64,000 nt of DNA, taken from assembly GCA_038025085.1 (NCBI GenBank), contig CM076148.1, forward strand, positions 30,734,501-30,798,500. The letters run 5' to 3'. Position numbers and translations under genes: made by a program. This DNA is from Tetragonia tetragonoides. Its lineage: Eukaryota > Streptophyta > Magnoliopsida > Caryophyllales > Aizoaceae. Position 1 is the stretch's first letter, and every line of letters begins with the position of its first letter. Shown piece by piece: positions 40,229 through 53,556 of this stretch. The notes under the pieces were generated by a model that saw nothing but the letters and a program-made list of their open reading frames with translations, made no database searches and was not told the origin of the DNA.

Positions 40229-40245
40229 ATCTTTAAGGTTTTACT

Positions 40246-43200
40246 ATGGAATCAAACGTAGACAATACTTTGAAAATGTTCGGCCAAAGCAAAATTAGAC
40301 TTGACCGTTTTGATGGAGCCAATTTCCTTCGCTAGAAGGAGAAATTGCATTCTTACTTACTGCTCTGAAAATCTTTTACATTCTGGACCCCAATCTGAAG
40401 CCCCTCCCTGAACCGAATGACAAAGATACTGAAGCAGTGGTGGCTGAATGCAAGAAGCGAGAAGAAGATGGTATATTCTCCAGTCCCTATCTGATCGTCT
40501 GTATGATCTGTTCAGTAGCATAAAGACCGCAAAGGAGATGTGGGACTCTCTGGAATTCAAATACAATGCCGGAAAACAAGGAGCAAATAAGTTCATAATT
40601 TTTCAGTTTTTCGAATTTAGTATGGATGATACTCAACCTATCTTAGATCAAGTTCATGAATGACTTATCTTGGTATATAAGTTTAAGGAATTGTGTATTG
40701 AAATTCCTGAGAAACTGTTGGTTGGTGGTATTATTGCCAAGTTGCCTCGTTTCTGGTTTAATTACCGGAAGAAACTGATGCATACTACTGAGGACCTTTC
40801 CTTGGAATAGTTACAGAAATATTTACGGATTGAGGAGGTGACTTGAATCCGTGATAAGGCCATAAATGATGCATCTACTTCTAAGGTGAATTATGTTAAT
40901 GAAAATAATTCACAGAATAACTCTCAGAATAACCAGAGAGGCAAAAAGAGAAAGGGCAATAATAACAATGATAATAAGTATAACAAAAAGGGTAAAAGGG
41001 ATTTATCTAATGTTGTTTGTTATAATTGTGACAAGAAAGGCCACAAAACGTTTCTGTAAGGCTCCTAAGAAGAGACAGAACCAGAATCAAAACCAAAAGA
41101 AGGGTGAAGATAAAGCAAACGTGGTTGAGAGTGTGCAGGGTAGTGACATTGTCGCTATGGTTTCTGATTTGCATATCGAAATGATTCAAGAACTGTACAT
41201 AGCATCAGTCACAACCAGTGATGATTGGTGCGTGGTATGATTCTGCAGCAACTACTCATGTTTGCAGCAACAAGTCACTCTTCAAGGATTATACAGAATC
41301 TGCAGGAGGCCATGAACTCCTAATGGGAGACCACCACACTATCAAAGTTCATGGAACCGGTTCGGTGGAACTTCAGTTTACCTCTGGAAAGAAAGTTATT
41401 TTTAACTAATGTACTTTATGTTCCTGAAATTAGGAAGAATTTAGTTTCTGGTTTTATGCTTTGTAAGAAGGGATTAAAGGTTGTGATAGAATCAGACAAA
41501 GTGATTCTATCTAAGGCTGGGGTCTTTGTAGGGAAGGGTTATGCTTGTGATGGCATGTTCAAACTAGGTATTAATAAAGTTGCAAATTCTGCTTATATAG
41601 TTGCGCCTTTATTAAATTCGAATTTTAGTATTGAATGTTCATCTTTTAATTTGTGGCATAATCGATTGGGACACATTAATTATAGGACAATGAAATACAT
41701 GTCTAAATATTATTTTCTATAGTAATGAACATAAAGATAAATGTGAAATTTGTGTCCAAGCAAAGATGAAAAGAAAGCTTTTCACTAAGGTAGACAGAAA
41801 TTCAGAAATTCTAGAACTTGTACATTCGGACATTTGTGAATTCAATGGATAATTAACTAGAGGTGGAAATAGATATTTCTTCACGTTCATTGATGATTGT
41901 TCTAGATATTTCTATGTTTATTTGATGAAAAACAAAAGACCAGGCTTTTGATATGTTTCAAATTTACAAAGCTGAAGTTTAAACACAAAAAGGAAGAAAA
42001 ATTAAAATTTTGCGAAATGATAGAGGTGGGGAATATTTTCCTACGGAATTTTCTTCCTATTGTGAAACTCATGGTTTAATACACCAAAAAACAACACCAT
42101 ATACTCCACAACAAAATGGAGTGGCTGAAAGGAAAAATGGTGTTTTGACCAACATGATTAATTCTATGTTAGTGAATGCAAAATTGCCTAACAATTTGTG
42201 GGGTGAGGCTTTACTAACATCATGTCATGTAAATAATAGACTTCCTTCTAAAAAGGTTAAAGTTTCTCCATATGAAATCTGGAGAGGGAGAAAGCCTAAC
42301 ATAAATTATTTTAGAGTTTGGGGTTGTATAGCATACTATAAAGTTCCCTTACCTAAAATGACTAAGTTAGGACCAAGGGCTTTAAAAAGCATTTTTGTGG
42401 GATATGCAGAAAATTCAAAGGCTTATTGCCTATTGGATTTAGACGCTAATGTGATTGTAGAATCAAGGGATGTTGAATTTTTTGGAGAATAAATTTCGAC
42501 ATGATTCTACAATTGATAATTCCGTGCAAACTGCACAAGTTCTCCTTCCTCCAAATGACAATTCTAATAGCAAGAGAACTTTGGTTGAATCTACTAGTGA
42601 ACCTAGGAGAAGCCAAAGAGTTAGAAAGGAGAAAAATTTGGGACCAGAATTTATTAATTCTCAAGCTATTCTCTTCCTTGTGGAAGGTGATAGAGAAAAT
42701 ATTGTAAATAAAATACCCATAATTCTAAATGTAGAAGATGATCCAAAAACGTTTAAAGAAGCAATGGCTTCTAGAAACGTGGCATTTCGGAAGGAGGCAA
42801 TTGATGATGAAATGAATTCTTTGTTATCAAATAATACATGGAAAATTTCAATTTTGCCTCCCGGTTCTAAGGCCATTGGATGTAAATGGGTATTTAAAAC
42901 AAAGTACAACACAAATGGAACCATACAAACTTTTAAAGGTAGATTGGTCATACAAGGGTTTTCCCAAAGGGAAGGAATTGATTATTTTGACACCTATGCT
43001 CCTGTGGCTAGAATTACATCCATTAGAGTGCTTTTGGCTTTAGCATCGATATATAATTTGCATGTGCACCAAATGGATCTAAAGACAACATTTTTAAATG
43101 GTGATTTAAATGAAAAGGTGTATATGAAACAACCCGATGGGTTTGTTTTGCCTGGAAATGAAAGTAAAGTTTGCAAATTAAAAAAGTCTCTATATGGGTT

Positions 43201-44280
43201 AAAACAAGCACGAAAGCAATGGCATGAGAAATTTGATTCTGTGGTGTTGTCTAATGGTTTTACCCATAACTCTGCGGATAGATGTATTTATGCTAAGTTT
43301 ACAAGAGAATATAGTGTTATTATATGCCTTTATGTTGATGACATGTTGATTATTGGAACTAACATGAAAGGCATTAATAAAAACTAAGGAGTATTTAACT
43401 TCATGATTTAAAATGAAAGATTTAAATGAAATTGATACTATCTTAGGAATTAAAATTGTGAAAAATAGTGGGGGTTTTGCCTTAAGTAAATCTCATTATG
43501 TTGAAAAGATGCTTAATAAGTTTAAGCATTTGAATTTCAAAGAGGCTAACACTCCTTATGAGACATCTTGTAAACTTGAGAAAAATTCTGGAAGAGCGGT
43601 TGCTCAACTAGAGTATGTAAGTGCAATAGGAAGTTTAATGTATGCAACACATTGTACTAAGCCGGATATTGCATTTGTTGTTTGCAAACTTTCAAGATTT
43701 ACGAGTAGTCCTAGTATAGAACACTGGAAGGGTATTGGAAGAATTTTTTGGTTATTTACGGATAACCAAAAATCTTGCTTTGTGTTATGGTAATTTTCCT
43801 TCGGTGTTAGAGGGATACTCGGATGCTAGTTGGATAACTAGTGCAAGTGATAATAAATCCACTAGTGGTTGGATTTTTACACGTGGTGGTGCAACGGTTT
43901 CTTGGGCTTCAAAGAAACAAACTTGTATAACACATTCCACCATCGAGGCTGAATTTTTAGCCTTAGCAGCGGCAGGCAAAGAAGCAGAATGGCTGAGAAA
44001 TATGTTATTGGATATAGAGTTGTGGCCACAACCGATGTCAGCCATATATTTGCATTGTGATAGTGAAGCTACTTTGTCTAGAGCATATAATAAGATTTAT
44101 AATGGAAAATCTAGACATATTAGTTTAAGATATGCATATATAAGACAGTTAATATCCGATGGAATAATCTCCATTATATATGTTAGGTCTTGTAATAATT
44201 TAGCGAATCCATTTACTAAAGCTCTTCCAAAGGACATGGTCTTTGGAACGATAAGAGAAATGGGGTTGAGACCCATTTGA
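40246..44280 (+). pseudogene. Copia-B1 gag-pol, broken
   Basis: From the ATG at 40246: Gag (MESNVDNTLKMFGQSKIRLD, early stop at about 40333, frameshifts), zinc knuckle CYNCDKKGHK (about 41020-41050) followed by a frameshift, protease with YDSAATTHVC (about 41228-41260; A in place of the usual G after DS), pre-integrase LWHNRLGH (about 41650), integrase with DRGGEYF (about 42019) and TPQQNGVAERKN (about 42102-42137), reverse transcriptase with GCKWVFKTK, HQMDLKTTFLNG and YVDDM (about 43331), and RNase H with YSDASW (about 43816) and THSTIEAEF, ending at 44280. At least six stops or frameshifts divide it, so it is inactive. Domain order and motifs make the copia assignment firm. Confidence 0.92.
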
Positions 44281-44781
44281 TTAAGTTGGCAGCAATGGAA
44301 ACCCAATCTTTCTCTAGGCTTTCTCCTAGTTGAAAAGTTCAATGTGGTAATAACAAGTTGTTGATTACCGACTTGAACATTTAGTTTACTTGCAAACTAA
44401 ATGTGATATATTATTAGGGTGAATGATATATTCTTAATGAAGTCTTCCTTGTGATAAAGGGTCTTCACCTATATGGACATAAGGAGTGGTGTCGCTCCTA
44501 ACAAAAGTAAGTAAAAACTTTTGTAAATGTCCATGAATCCATGATGAGCACATGGCCATAATAGTGCTACTGTGTCTATGAACATCATTTATTGATAGAG
44601 AAATTTATGTGTGTTATTCTTCCGTTTCTAACGTTTAGGAATCATGGCTCAAATGCTACAAGCCGCCATTGATTTCGTTAGAACTTTGAAGGGTATACAC
44701 TAAGTAAAGGTCCAAATCAAAAGATACCTTTATTTATGCATAAATTTACAGGCAAGTATTGTCAAAGACTAAGTAGGGGAT

Positions 44782-45371
44782 TGTTGGTGTATAGTCTTTA
44801 CAATAGCAAGTTTGGGAGAGTCCCACATTGGTGGGGAAAGAGAAATAAAACCACTTTATATGGTATAGTCCTTTTGTAGTTTGAATGAATTTATGGAGGG
44901 AAACTATGAACAAGTGCTAAGTATATTATAATATTTATATATTTAAGCACTTAGCACTTAGCACTTAGCACTTAGCGCGTGGTTAATTAACAGTTTGCAA
45001 TGCCTTATTAAATTATTTTTGCGATTTATTTATTTAATTAATTTAATTAATTTTCGTAATTATCCTTTTAATGACAGTTTTGGTAACTGTTGTTAACTGC
45101 CCTATTTTTCTCTATAAATAGGGATTGAGGCATTGGTTCAAATTATCCTTTCTCTTCTTCTTCTTCCCAACCAATTATGTAACAATGGTGTTCATAGGAG
45201 AATTAGTAGGTTTGTTGTCTACTTTTTTCTAATTGATTAAGGGGATCCTGGGGGTAGATTAGCCACAATTCCCAACAGCAACAAAATAGTGGGGGCTAAT
45301 AAAACCTTAAAGGACAGTGATTATATCACGCCCTTAATTTGTCTTGCTTAATTATCGTAGTAGTTCTAACA
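44782..45371 (+). repeat. 3' LTR of Copia-B1
   Basis: Begins TGTTGGTGTATAG after the polypurine tract. It carries four tandem CACTTAG units (about 44946-44977) where copy 2 has two. Confidence 0.9.
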
Positions 45372-47320
45372 GTTCAAAATGCCACAGATGGTTGGCTTTT
45401 GTGTGGCAATTGCCAAAACAATGCCACCAACCCCCTGTAGTTTTATCATGTTGAAGTCCATGGGCACTGAACGATGTGGGACATGCGCAGGTAATATTAG
45501 CTTCCATAATTGGTTAATTTCATTCTCATCTCCCCATTTACTTACTTTCCTTCTTTTCTCTCTCTTATATTATCTCTCTTCAGTGAATGTTATCCACATT
45601 ATCAATCCCGCCAGTTTGCAGAGTGTTTGCTAATGTTTTTGTTATTGTGTTGACAACTTGACACCCATCACTAATTTGGAGAGAGAATAACAAAAGGTGG
45701 GTTGTATATAAATTATATATTAATCCATTCATCACGAAGCACTCTACTGATATACTCTATACTATTGATTCATTCATCCCGAAGTAACAGCACGATGTTA
45801 CTAAACTCAGTAAGTCTGAGAAGTGCTGAGAAATGAAGAAGAAGAGAGGAGAGAGGAAGTGAAGAAGAAGAGAGGTGGAAACACATTGAAGTGTTTGAAG
45901 TGTCCCATATCGAGTAAGTGTAGGAAGTTAGCTTCCGCCTTAATCTATAAATAAAATGTGGGAGTCTTATTGGATCAATAAATCTCTAGTTGATAGCCCA
46001 ATTAAGGATATGTTCTGGTGGGCTACAATAACTAGGCCTTGTAAATTGGCCTTGGTTGGTAAATTGTTTTAAAATTTTAACATTTGCCTCTATTATTTTG
46101 TGGTAAATTGCAATTTGCCACTATAAAATTAGTGGCTAAGTTAAAATTGCCACTATAAAATTAGTGGCAAAAAATTAAAATTTGCCACTGTAGCCTTTGT
46201 GGCCAACTTTTTGCCACCAAAGAGCATTGTATTGTGGTAAATATGAAAAATGCCACAATTTTCTTTTGTGTTGCACTACTTGTGGCAACCTTGTGGCAAT
46301 TCTATATTTTTCCACAATAGTGTTTTGTGGCAATTTTTTGCTCTATTGTGGCAAAAGAATATGCCACTAATCCTCTGTTTTTTGTACTGTATCCTAATCT
46401 CATATGTCCTTCTAGGACCATAATTTCCTTTCATGTCTTAGTCAGTATAAACTAATAAAAGACAAGTGAAGATGACAACACAAACATTCTATACACTTGG
46501 ATCACTTCAGTACACACTTGCAAGCTATTTTAAACGCAAAGTCTAATTCAACACATAGTTCACTTAGACATGCTTAACTCTCTAAAAACCGTTCTTTAGA
46601 GTCTTGACAAATACATAAACAATCAACTGATAAACACGGGTCGAGTTTTATGCAGCAGGACACAAGGTACATGTATTCTTAGCCTCAGTCATTAACTTGA
46701 TCCCATACCAATAACGCACTCATATTTTAAAAGCCTTCCCTAGTATCTCATAATAACTATAAAACATTCTCTGCCAATTTTGTAGTTATATTCAGCTTTA
46801 TACAACCTGCACTTAAATCTGGACATTATTATCTAACTTGCCATTCCTTTAGTTAGCAACCAACAAATTACTTTCTTCCTCTTAAACATTTTATTTAAAC
46901 ATTAACATATTCTACCTAGCTTTATGTAGGACAAGCAAGCTGCAGATAAATAGTTCCTACTTCCTAGGCTACCAACCTAGGAATTACCGAATTAGGCAAG
47001 GCAAGGGAAAAAGACTGGAAAAGGAAAATGGGAGAACGAATAATCAAGTCTAAATGTATAAACATGCTTCAGTTCGATCAACCAACAGAACCTATATACG
47101 CTTTAATCTACCTTATCTGCGTGTATAGATACCGTAGCATTTGCACCAAGGATAACGCTATCAATCATAATCAAACATAAGTAAATTACGAATATTCACT
47201 TCAGATAACCTCTATAACTCAGGTTATCTTGATAGCTTAAGATAGCTTTTATTATTAATCTTGCATGAATGAGCTGGGCATAAGAGAGAGGTTCTTAGGG
47301 CCGCCACATCTCAAGGGCGT

Positions 47321-47438
47321 TTAAACCATTGACTACAACTGGAGGTCAAGCCACAACTGGGGGGCCAAATGTGCTACACCTGCTGACCATAACTGGGGGT
47401 CATAACCACAACTGGGGGCTAGGTCACAATTGGGGGCC
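47321..47438 (+). repeat. CCACAACTGGGGG short tandem repeat, copy 2
   Basis: Copy of 39128-39245 in the second tandem unit, with a few substitutions. Confidence 0.75.
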
Positions 47439-47828
47439 ACAACTAAACTCTGGGGACGTCTCCCATATAACACATCTGGAGTACCCATAGGTTCCTTTTA
47501 CCCAGAGCCATCTTCCACTTTACATTATTAGTAGCTTAAGTAGCTTATTATTTCTTTTCTTAAAAGACAGCATAACACATTATGTAGTAGATCATGACGT
47601 TCACACAACTTAGCAACATTAAAGCACATAATCTTTTCTTACTCAATTAGCTTTAACTCGTATAACTTCTCATCTTTAAACATCTTATTAACGTCATGGC
47701 TAACACAAGCCAATATTTTCCTTCTTGTCTCATAACTTATCACTACAAGAAATTAAGGGTTTAGTGGCATTTTTTTTAGTGATTATAATTATTTTGCCAC
47801 TAATAAAAAATATTAGTGACAAAGTTCG

Positions 47829-48421
47829 TGTTGGTGTATAGTCTTTACAATAGCAAGTTTGGGAGAGTCCCACATTGGTGGGGAAAGAGAAATAGAACCA
47901 CTTTATATGGTATAGTGTCCTTTTGTAATTTGAATGAAATTATGGAGGGAAACTATGGACAAGTGCTAAATATATTATAATATTTATGTATATAAGCACT
48001 TTGCACGAATGCACGTGCGCGTGGTTAATGAACAGTTTGCAATGCCTTGTTAAATTATTTTTGCGATTTATTTAATTAATTAATTAATTTAATTAAATAA
48101 ATTTTAGTAATTATCCTTTTAATGACAGTTTTGGTAACTGTTGTTAACTGCCCTATTTTTCTCTATAAATAGGGATTGAGGCATTGTTCAGATATCCTTT
48201 TCTCTTCTTCTTCTTCCCAACCGATTATGTAACAATGGTGTTCATAGGAGAATTAGTAGGTTTGCTGTCTACTTTTTTCTAATTGATTAAGGGGATCCTG
48301 GGGGTAGATTAGCCACAATTCCCAACAGCAACAAAGTAGTGGGGCCTAATAAAACCTTAAAGGACAGTGATTATATCATGCCCTTAATTTGTCTTGCTTA
48401 ATTATCGTAGTAGTTCTAACA
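47829..48421 (+). repeat. 5' LTR of Copia-B2
   Basis: Essentially identical to 39636-40228, much closer to it than to its own 3' LTR. Confidence 0.9.
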
Positions 48422-48438
48422 ATCTTTAAGGTTTTACT

Positions 48439-51400
48439 ATGGAATCAAACGTAGACAATACTTTGAAAATGTTCGGCCAAAGCAAAATTAGACTTGACCG
48501 TTTTGATGGAGCCAATTTCCTTCGCTAGAAGGAGAAATTGCATTCTTACTTACTGCTCTGAAAATCTTTTACATTCTGGACCCCAATCTGAAGCCCCTCC
48601 CTGAACCGAATGACAAAGATACTGAAGCAGTGGTGGCTGAATGCAAGAAGCGAGAAGAAGATGGTATATTCTCCAGTCCCTATCTGATCGTCTGTATGAT
48701 CTGTTCAGTAGCATAAAGACCGCAAAGGAGATGTGGGACTCTCTGGAATTCAAATACAATGCCGGAAAACAAGGAGCAAATAAGTTCATAATTTTTCAGT
48801 TTTTCGAATTTAGTATGGATGATACTCAACCTATCTTAGATCAAGTTCATGAATGACTTATCTTGGTATATAAGTTTAAGGATTTGTGTATTGAAATTCC
48901 TGAGAAACTGTTGGTTGGTGGTATTATTGCCAAGTTGCCTCGTTTCTGGTTTAATTACCGGAAGAAACTGATGCATACTACTGAGGACCTTTCCTTGGAA
49001 TAGTTACAGAAATATTTACGGATTGAGGAGGTGACTTGAATCCGTGATAAGGCCATAAATGATGCATCTACTTCTAAGGTGAATTATGTTAATGAAAATA
49101 ATTCACAGAATAACTCTCAGAATAACCAGAGAGGCAAAAAGAGAAAGGGCAATAATAACAATGATAATAAGTATAACAAAAAGGGTAAAAGGGATTTATC
49201 TAATGTTGTTTGTTATAATTGTGACAAGAAAGGCCACAAAACGTTTCTGTAAGGCTCCTAAGAAGAGACAGAACCAGAATCAAAACCAAAAGAAGGGTGA
49301 AGATAAAGCAAACGTGGTTGAGAGTGTGCAGGGTAGTGACATTGTCGCTATGGTTTCTGATTTGCATATCGAAATGATTCAAGAACTGTACATAGCATCA
49401 GTCACAACCAGTGATGATTGGTGCGTGGTATGATTCTGGAGCAATTACTCATGTTTGCAGCAACAAGTCACTCTTCAAGGATTATACAGAATCTGCAGGA
49501 GGCCATGAACTCCTAATGGGAGACCACCACACTATCAAAGTTCATGGAACCGGTTCGGTGGAACTTCAGTTTACCTCTGGAAAGAAAGTTATTTTTAACT
49601 AATGTACTTTATGTTCCTGAAATTAGGAAGAATTTAGTTTCTGGTTTTATGCTTTGTAAGAAGGGATTAAAGGTTGTGATAGAATCAGACAAAGTGATTC
49701 TATCTAAGGCTGGGGTCTTTGTAGGGAAGGGTTATGCTTGTGATGGCATGTTCAAACTAGGTATTAATAAAGTTGCAAATTCTGCTTATATAGTTGCGCC
49801 TTTATTAAATTCGAATTTTAGTATTGAATGTTCATCTTTTAATTTGTGGCATAATCGATTGGGACACATTAATTATAGGACAATGAAATACATGTCTAAA
49901 TATTATTTTCTATAGTAATGAACATAAAGATAAATGTGAAATTTGTGTCCAAGCAAAGATGAAAAGAAAGCTTTTCACTAAGGTAGACAGAAATTCAGAA
50001 ATTCTAGAACTTGTACATTCGGACATTTGTGAATTCAATGGATAATTAACTAGAGGTGGAAATAGATATTTCTTCACGTTCATTGATGATTGTTCTAGAT
50101 ATTTCTATGTTTATTTGATGAAAAACAAAAGACCAGGCTTTTGATATGTTTCAAATTTACAAAGCTGAAGTTTAAACACAAAAAGGAAGAAAAATTAAAA
50201 TTTTGCGAAATGATAGAGGTGGGGAATATTTTCCTACGGAATTTTCTTCCTATTGTGAAACTCATGGTTTAATACACCAAAAAACAGCACCATATACTCC
50301 ACAACAAAATGGAGTGGCTGAAAGGAAAAATGGTGTTTTGACCAACATGATTAATTCTATGTTAGTGAATGCAAAATTGCCTAACAATTTGTGGGGTGAG
50401 GCTTTACTAACATCATGTCATGTAAATAATAGACTTCCTTCTAAAAAGGTTAAAGTTTCTCCATATGAAATCTGGAGAGGGAGAAAGCCTAACATAAATT
50501 ATTTTAGAGTTTGGGGTTGTATAGCATACTATAAAGTTCCCTTACCTAAAATGACTAAGTTAGGACCAAGGGCTTTAAAAAGCATTTTTGTGGGATATGC
50601 AGAAAATTCAAAGGCTTATTTCCTATTGGATTTAGACTCTAATGTGATTGTAGAATCAAGGGATGTTGAATTTTTTGGAGAATAAATTTCGACATGATTC
50701 TACAATTGATAATTCCGTGCAAACTGCACAAGTTCTCCTTCCTCCAAATGACAATTCTAATAGCAAGAGAACTTTGGTTGAATCTACTAGTGAACCTAGG
50801 AGAAGCCAAAGAGTTAGAAAGGAGAAAAATTTGGGACCAGAATTTATTAATTCTCAAGCTATTCTCTTCCTTGTGGAAGGTGATAGAGAAAATATTGTAA
50901 ATAAAATACCCATAATTCTAAATGTAGAAGATGATCCAAAAACGTTTAAAGAAGCAATGGCTTCTAGAAACGCGGCATTTCGGAAGGAGGCAATTGATGA
51001 TGAAATGAATTCTTTGTTATCAAATAATACATGAAAAATTTCAATTTTGCCTCCCGGTTCTAAGGCCATTGGATGTAAATGGGTATTTAAAACAAAGTAC
51101 AACACAAATGGAACCATACAAACTTTTAAAGGTAGATTGGTCATACAAGGGTTTTCCCAAAGGGAAGGAATTGATTATTTTGACACCTATGCTCCTGTGG
51201 CTAGAATTACATCCATTAGAGTGCTTTTGGCTTTAGCATCGATATATAATTTGCATGTGCACCAAATGGATCTAAAGACAACATTTTTAAATGGTGATTT
51301 AAATGAAAAGGTGTATATGAAACAACCCGATGGGTTTGTTTTGCCTGGAAATGAAAGTAAAGTTTGCAAATTAAAAAAGTCTCTATATGGGTTAAAACAA

Positions 51401-52473
51401 GCACTAAAGCAATGGCATGAGAAATTTGATTCTGTGGTGTTGTCTAATGGTTTTACCCATAACTCTGCGGATAGATGTATTTATGCTAAGTTTACAAGAG
51501 AATATAGTGTTATTATATGCCTTTATGTTGATGACATGTTGATTACTGGAACTAACATGAAAGGCATTAATAAAAACTAAGGAGTATTTAACTTCATGAT
51601 TTAAAATGAAAGATTTAAATGAAATTGATACTATCTTAGGAATTAAAATTGTGAAAAATAGTGGGGGTTTTGCCTTAAGTAAATCTCATTATGTTGAAAA
51701 GATGCTTAATAAGTTTAAGCATTTGAATTTCAAAGAGGCTAACACTCCTTATGAGACATCTTGTAAACTTGAGAAAAATTCTGGAAGAGCGGTTGCTCAA
51801 CTAGAGTATGTAAGTGCAATAGGAAGTTTAATGTATGCAACACATTGTACTAAGCCGGATATTGCATTTGTTGTTTGCAAACTTTCAAGATTTACGAGTA
51901 GTCCTAGTATAGAACACTGGAAGGGTATTGGAAGAATTTTTTGGTTATTTACGGATAACCAAAAATCTTGCTTTGTGTTATGGTAATTTTCCTTCGGTGT
52001 TAGAGGGATACTCGGATGCTAGTTGGATAACTAGTGCAAGTGATAATAAATCCACTAGTGGTTGGATTTTTACACGTGGTGGTGCAACGGTTTCTTGGGC
52101 TTCAAAGAAACAAACTTGTATAACACATTCCACCATCGAGGCTGAATTTTTAGCCTTAGCAGCGGCAGGCAAAGAAGCAGAATGGCTGAGAAATATGTTA
52201 TTGGATATAGAGTTGTGGCCACAACCGATGTCAGCCATATATTTGCATTGTGATAGTGAAGCTACTTTGTCTAGAGCATATAATAAGATTTATAATGGAA
52301 AATCTAGACATATTAGTTTAAGACATGCATATATAAGACAGTTAATATCCGATGGAATAATCTCCATTATATATGTTAGGTCTTGTAATAATTTAGCGAA
52401 TCCATTTACTAAAGCTCTTCCAAAGGACATGGTCTTTGGAACGATAAGAGAAATGGGGTTGAGACCCATTTGA
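48439..52473 (+). pseudogene. Copia-B2 gag-pol, broken
   Basis: Same domains and same shared stops and frameshifts as Copia-B1, so those predate the duplication. Private differences include DSG in place of DSA at the protease active site (about 49435), a Trp-to-stop change at about 51032 in the RT region, Arg-to-Leu near 51404 and several silent changes. Motifs seen: DRGGEYF (about 50212), TPQQNGVAERKN, GCKWVFKTK (about 51070), YVDDM (about 51524), YSDASW (about 52009). Not functional. Confidence 0.92.
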
Positions 52474-52974
52474 TTAAGTTGGCAGCAATGGAAACCCAAT
52501 CTTTCTCTAGGCTTTCTCCTAGTTGAAAAGTTCAATGTGGTAATAACAAGTTGTTGATTACCGACTTGAACATTTAGTTTACTTGCAAACTAAATGTGAT
52601 ATATTATTAGGGTGAATGATATATTCTTAATGAAGTCTTCCTTGTGATAAAGGGTCTTCACCTATATGGACATAAGGAGTGGTGTCGCTCCTAACAAAAG
52701 TAAGTAAAAACTTTTGTAAATGTCCATGAATCCAGGATGAGCACATGGCCATAATAGTGCTACTGTGTCTATGAACATCATTTATTGATAGAGAAATTTA
52801 TGTGTGTTATTCTTCCGTTTCTAACGTTTAGGAATCATGGCTCAAATGCTACAAGCCGCCATTGATTTCGTTAGAACTTTGAAGGGTATACACTAAGTAA
52901 AGGTCCAAATCAAAAGATACCTTTATTTATGCATAAATTTACAGGCAAGTATTGTCAAAGACTAAGTAGGGGAT

Positions 52975-53556
52975 TGTTGGTGTATAGTCTTTACAATAGC
53001 AAGTTTGGGAGAGTCCCACATTGGTGGGGAAAGAGAAATAAAACCACTTTATATGGTATAGTCCTTTTGTAGTTTGAATGAATTTATGGAGGGAAACTAT
53101 GAACAAGTGCTAAGTATATTATAATATTTATATATTTAAGCACTTAGCACTTAGCACGTGCGCGTGGTTAATTAACAGTTTGCAATGCCTTATTAAATTA
53201 TTTTTGCGATTTATTTATTTAATTAATTTAATTAATTTTCGTAATTATCCTTTTAATGACAGTTTTGGTAACTGTTGTTAACTGCCCTATTTTTCTCTAT
53301 AAATAGGGATTGAGGCATTGGTTCAAATTATCCTTTCTCTTCTTCTTCTTCCCAACCAATTATGTAACAATGGTGTTCATAGGAGAATTAGTAGGTTTGT
53401 TGTCTACTTTTTTCTAATTGATTAAGGGGATCCTGGGGGTAGATTAGCCATAATTCCCAACAGCAACAAAATAGTGGGGGCTAATAAAACCTTAAAGGAC
53501 AGTGATTATATCACGCCCTTAATTTGTCTTGCTTAATTATCGTAGTAGTTCTAACA
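52975..53556 (+). repeat. 3' LTR of Copia-B2
   Basis: Eight bases shorter than its copy-1 counterpart in the CACTTAG tract; here the tract ends in CACGTGCGCGTGG, as in the 5' LTRs, so this is probably the older form. Confidence 0.9.

Larger units (their letters stand above)
39636..45371 (+). mobile_element. Full-length copia element, copy 1 (Copia-B1)
   Basis: LTRs at 39636-40228 (593 bp) and 44782-45371 (590 bp), both TGTTGG...TAACA, flanked by GTTCG and GTTCA, an imperfect 5-bp target duplication. A purine-rich tract (AAGTAGGGGAT) precedes the 3' LTR. The gene order protease, integrase, RT, RNase H is the copia order. No tRNA primer-binding site (TGG...) follows the 5' LTR. Confidence 0.95.
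39548..46389 (+). mobile_element. Non-autonomous CACTA element, copy 1, with nested copia
   Basis: It begins CACTACAAGAAATTAAGGGT; the right end reads, on the other strand, CAGTACAAAAAACAGAGGAT, a degenerate form of the CACTACAAGAAA terminal repeat. The 3-bp flank TAT is duplicated (39545-39547 and 46390-46392), as expected for CACTA. Words TTGCCAC and GTGGCAA are dense near the right end (46080-46380) and at the left end (39570-39625), like the subterminal transposase-binding motifs of En/Spm. Without the copia insertion it is only about 1.1 kb and has no transposase. Confidence 0.85.
38850..47042 (+). repeat. Tandem duplication, copy 1 (8193 bp)
   Basis: Direct repeat of 47043-55229. It starts AATCAAGTCTAAATGTATAA and ends GGGAGAACGAATA, both inside the surrounding LTR-type sequence. 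It contains one complete CACTA element with one nested copia element. Confidence 0.95.
47829..53556 (+). mobile_element. Full-length copia element, copy 2 (Copia-B2)
   Basis: Tandem-duplicate of Copia-B1. LTRs at 47829-48421 and 52975-53556; flanks GTTCG and GTTCA as in copy 1. Confidence 0.95.

Noticed and set aside
45379..45633. 84-codon open frame right of Copia-B1
   Set aside because: Lies in the non-coding CACTA interior; the copy at about 53574 has a 2-bp insertion that breaks it, so it is not under constraint.
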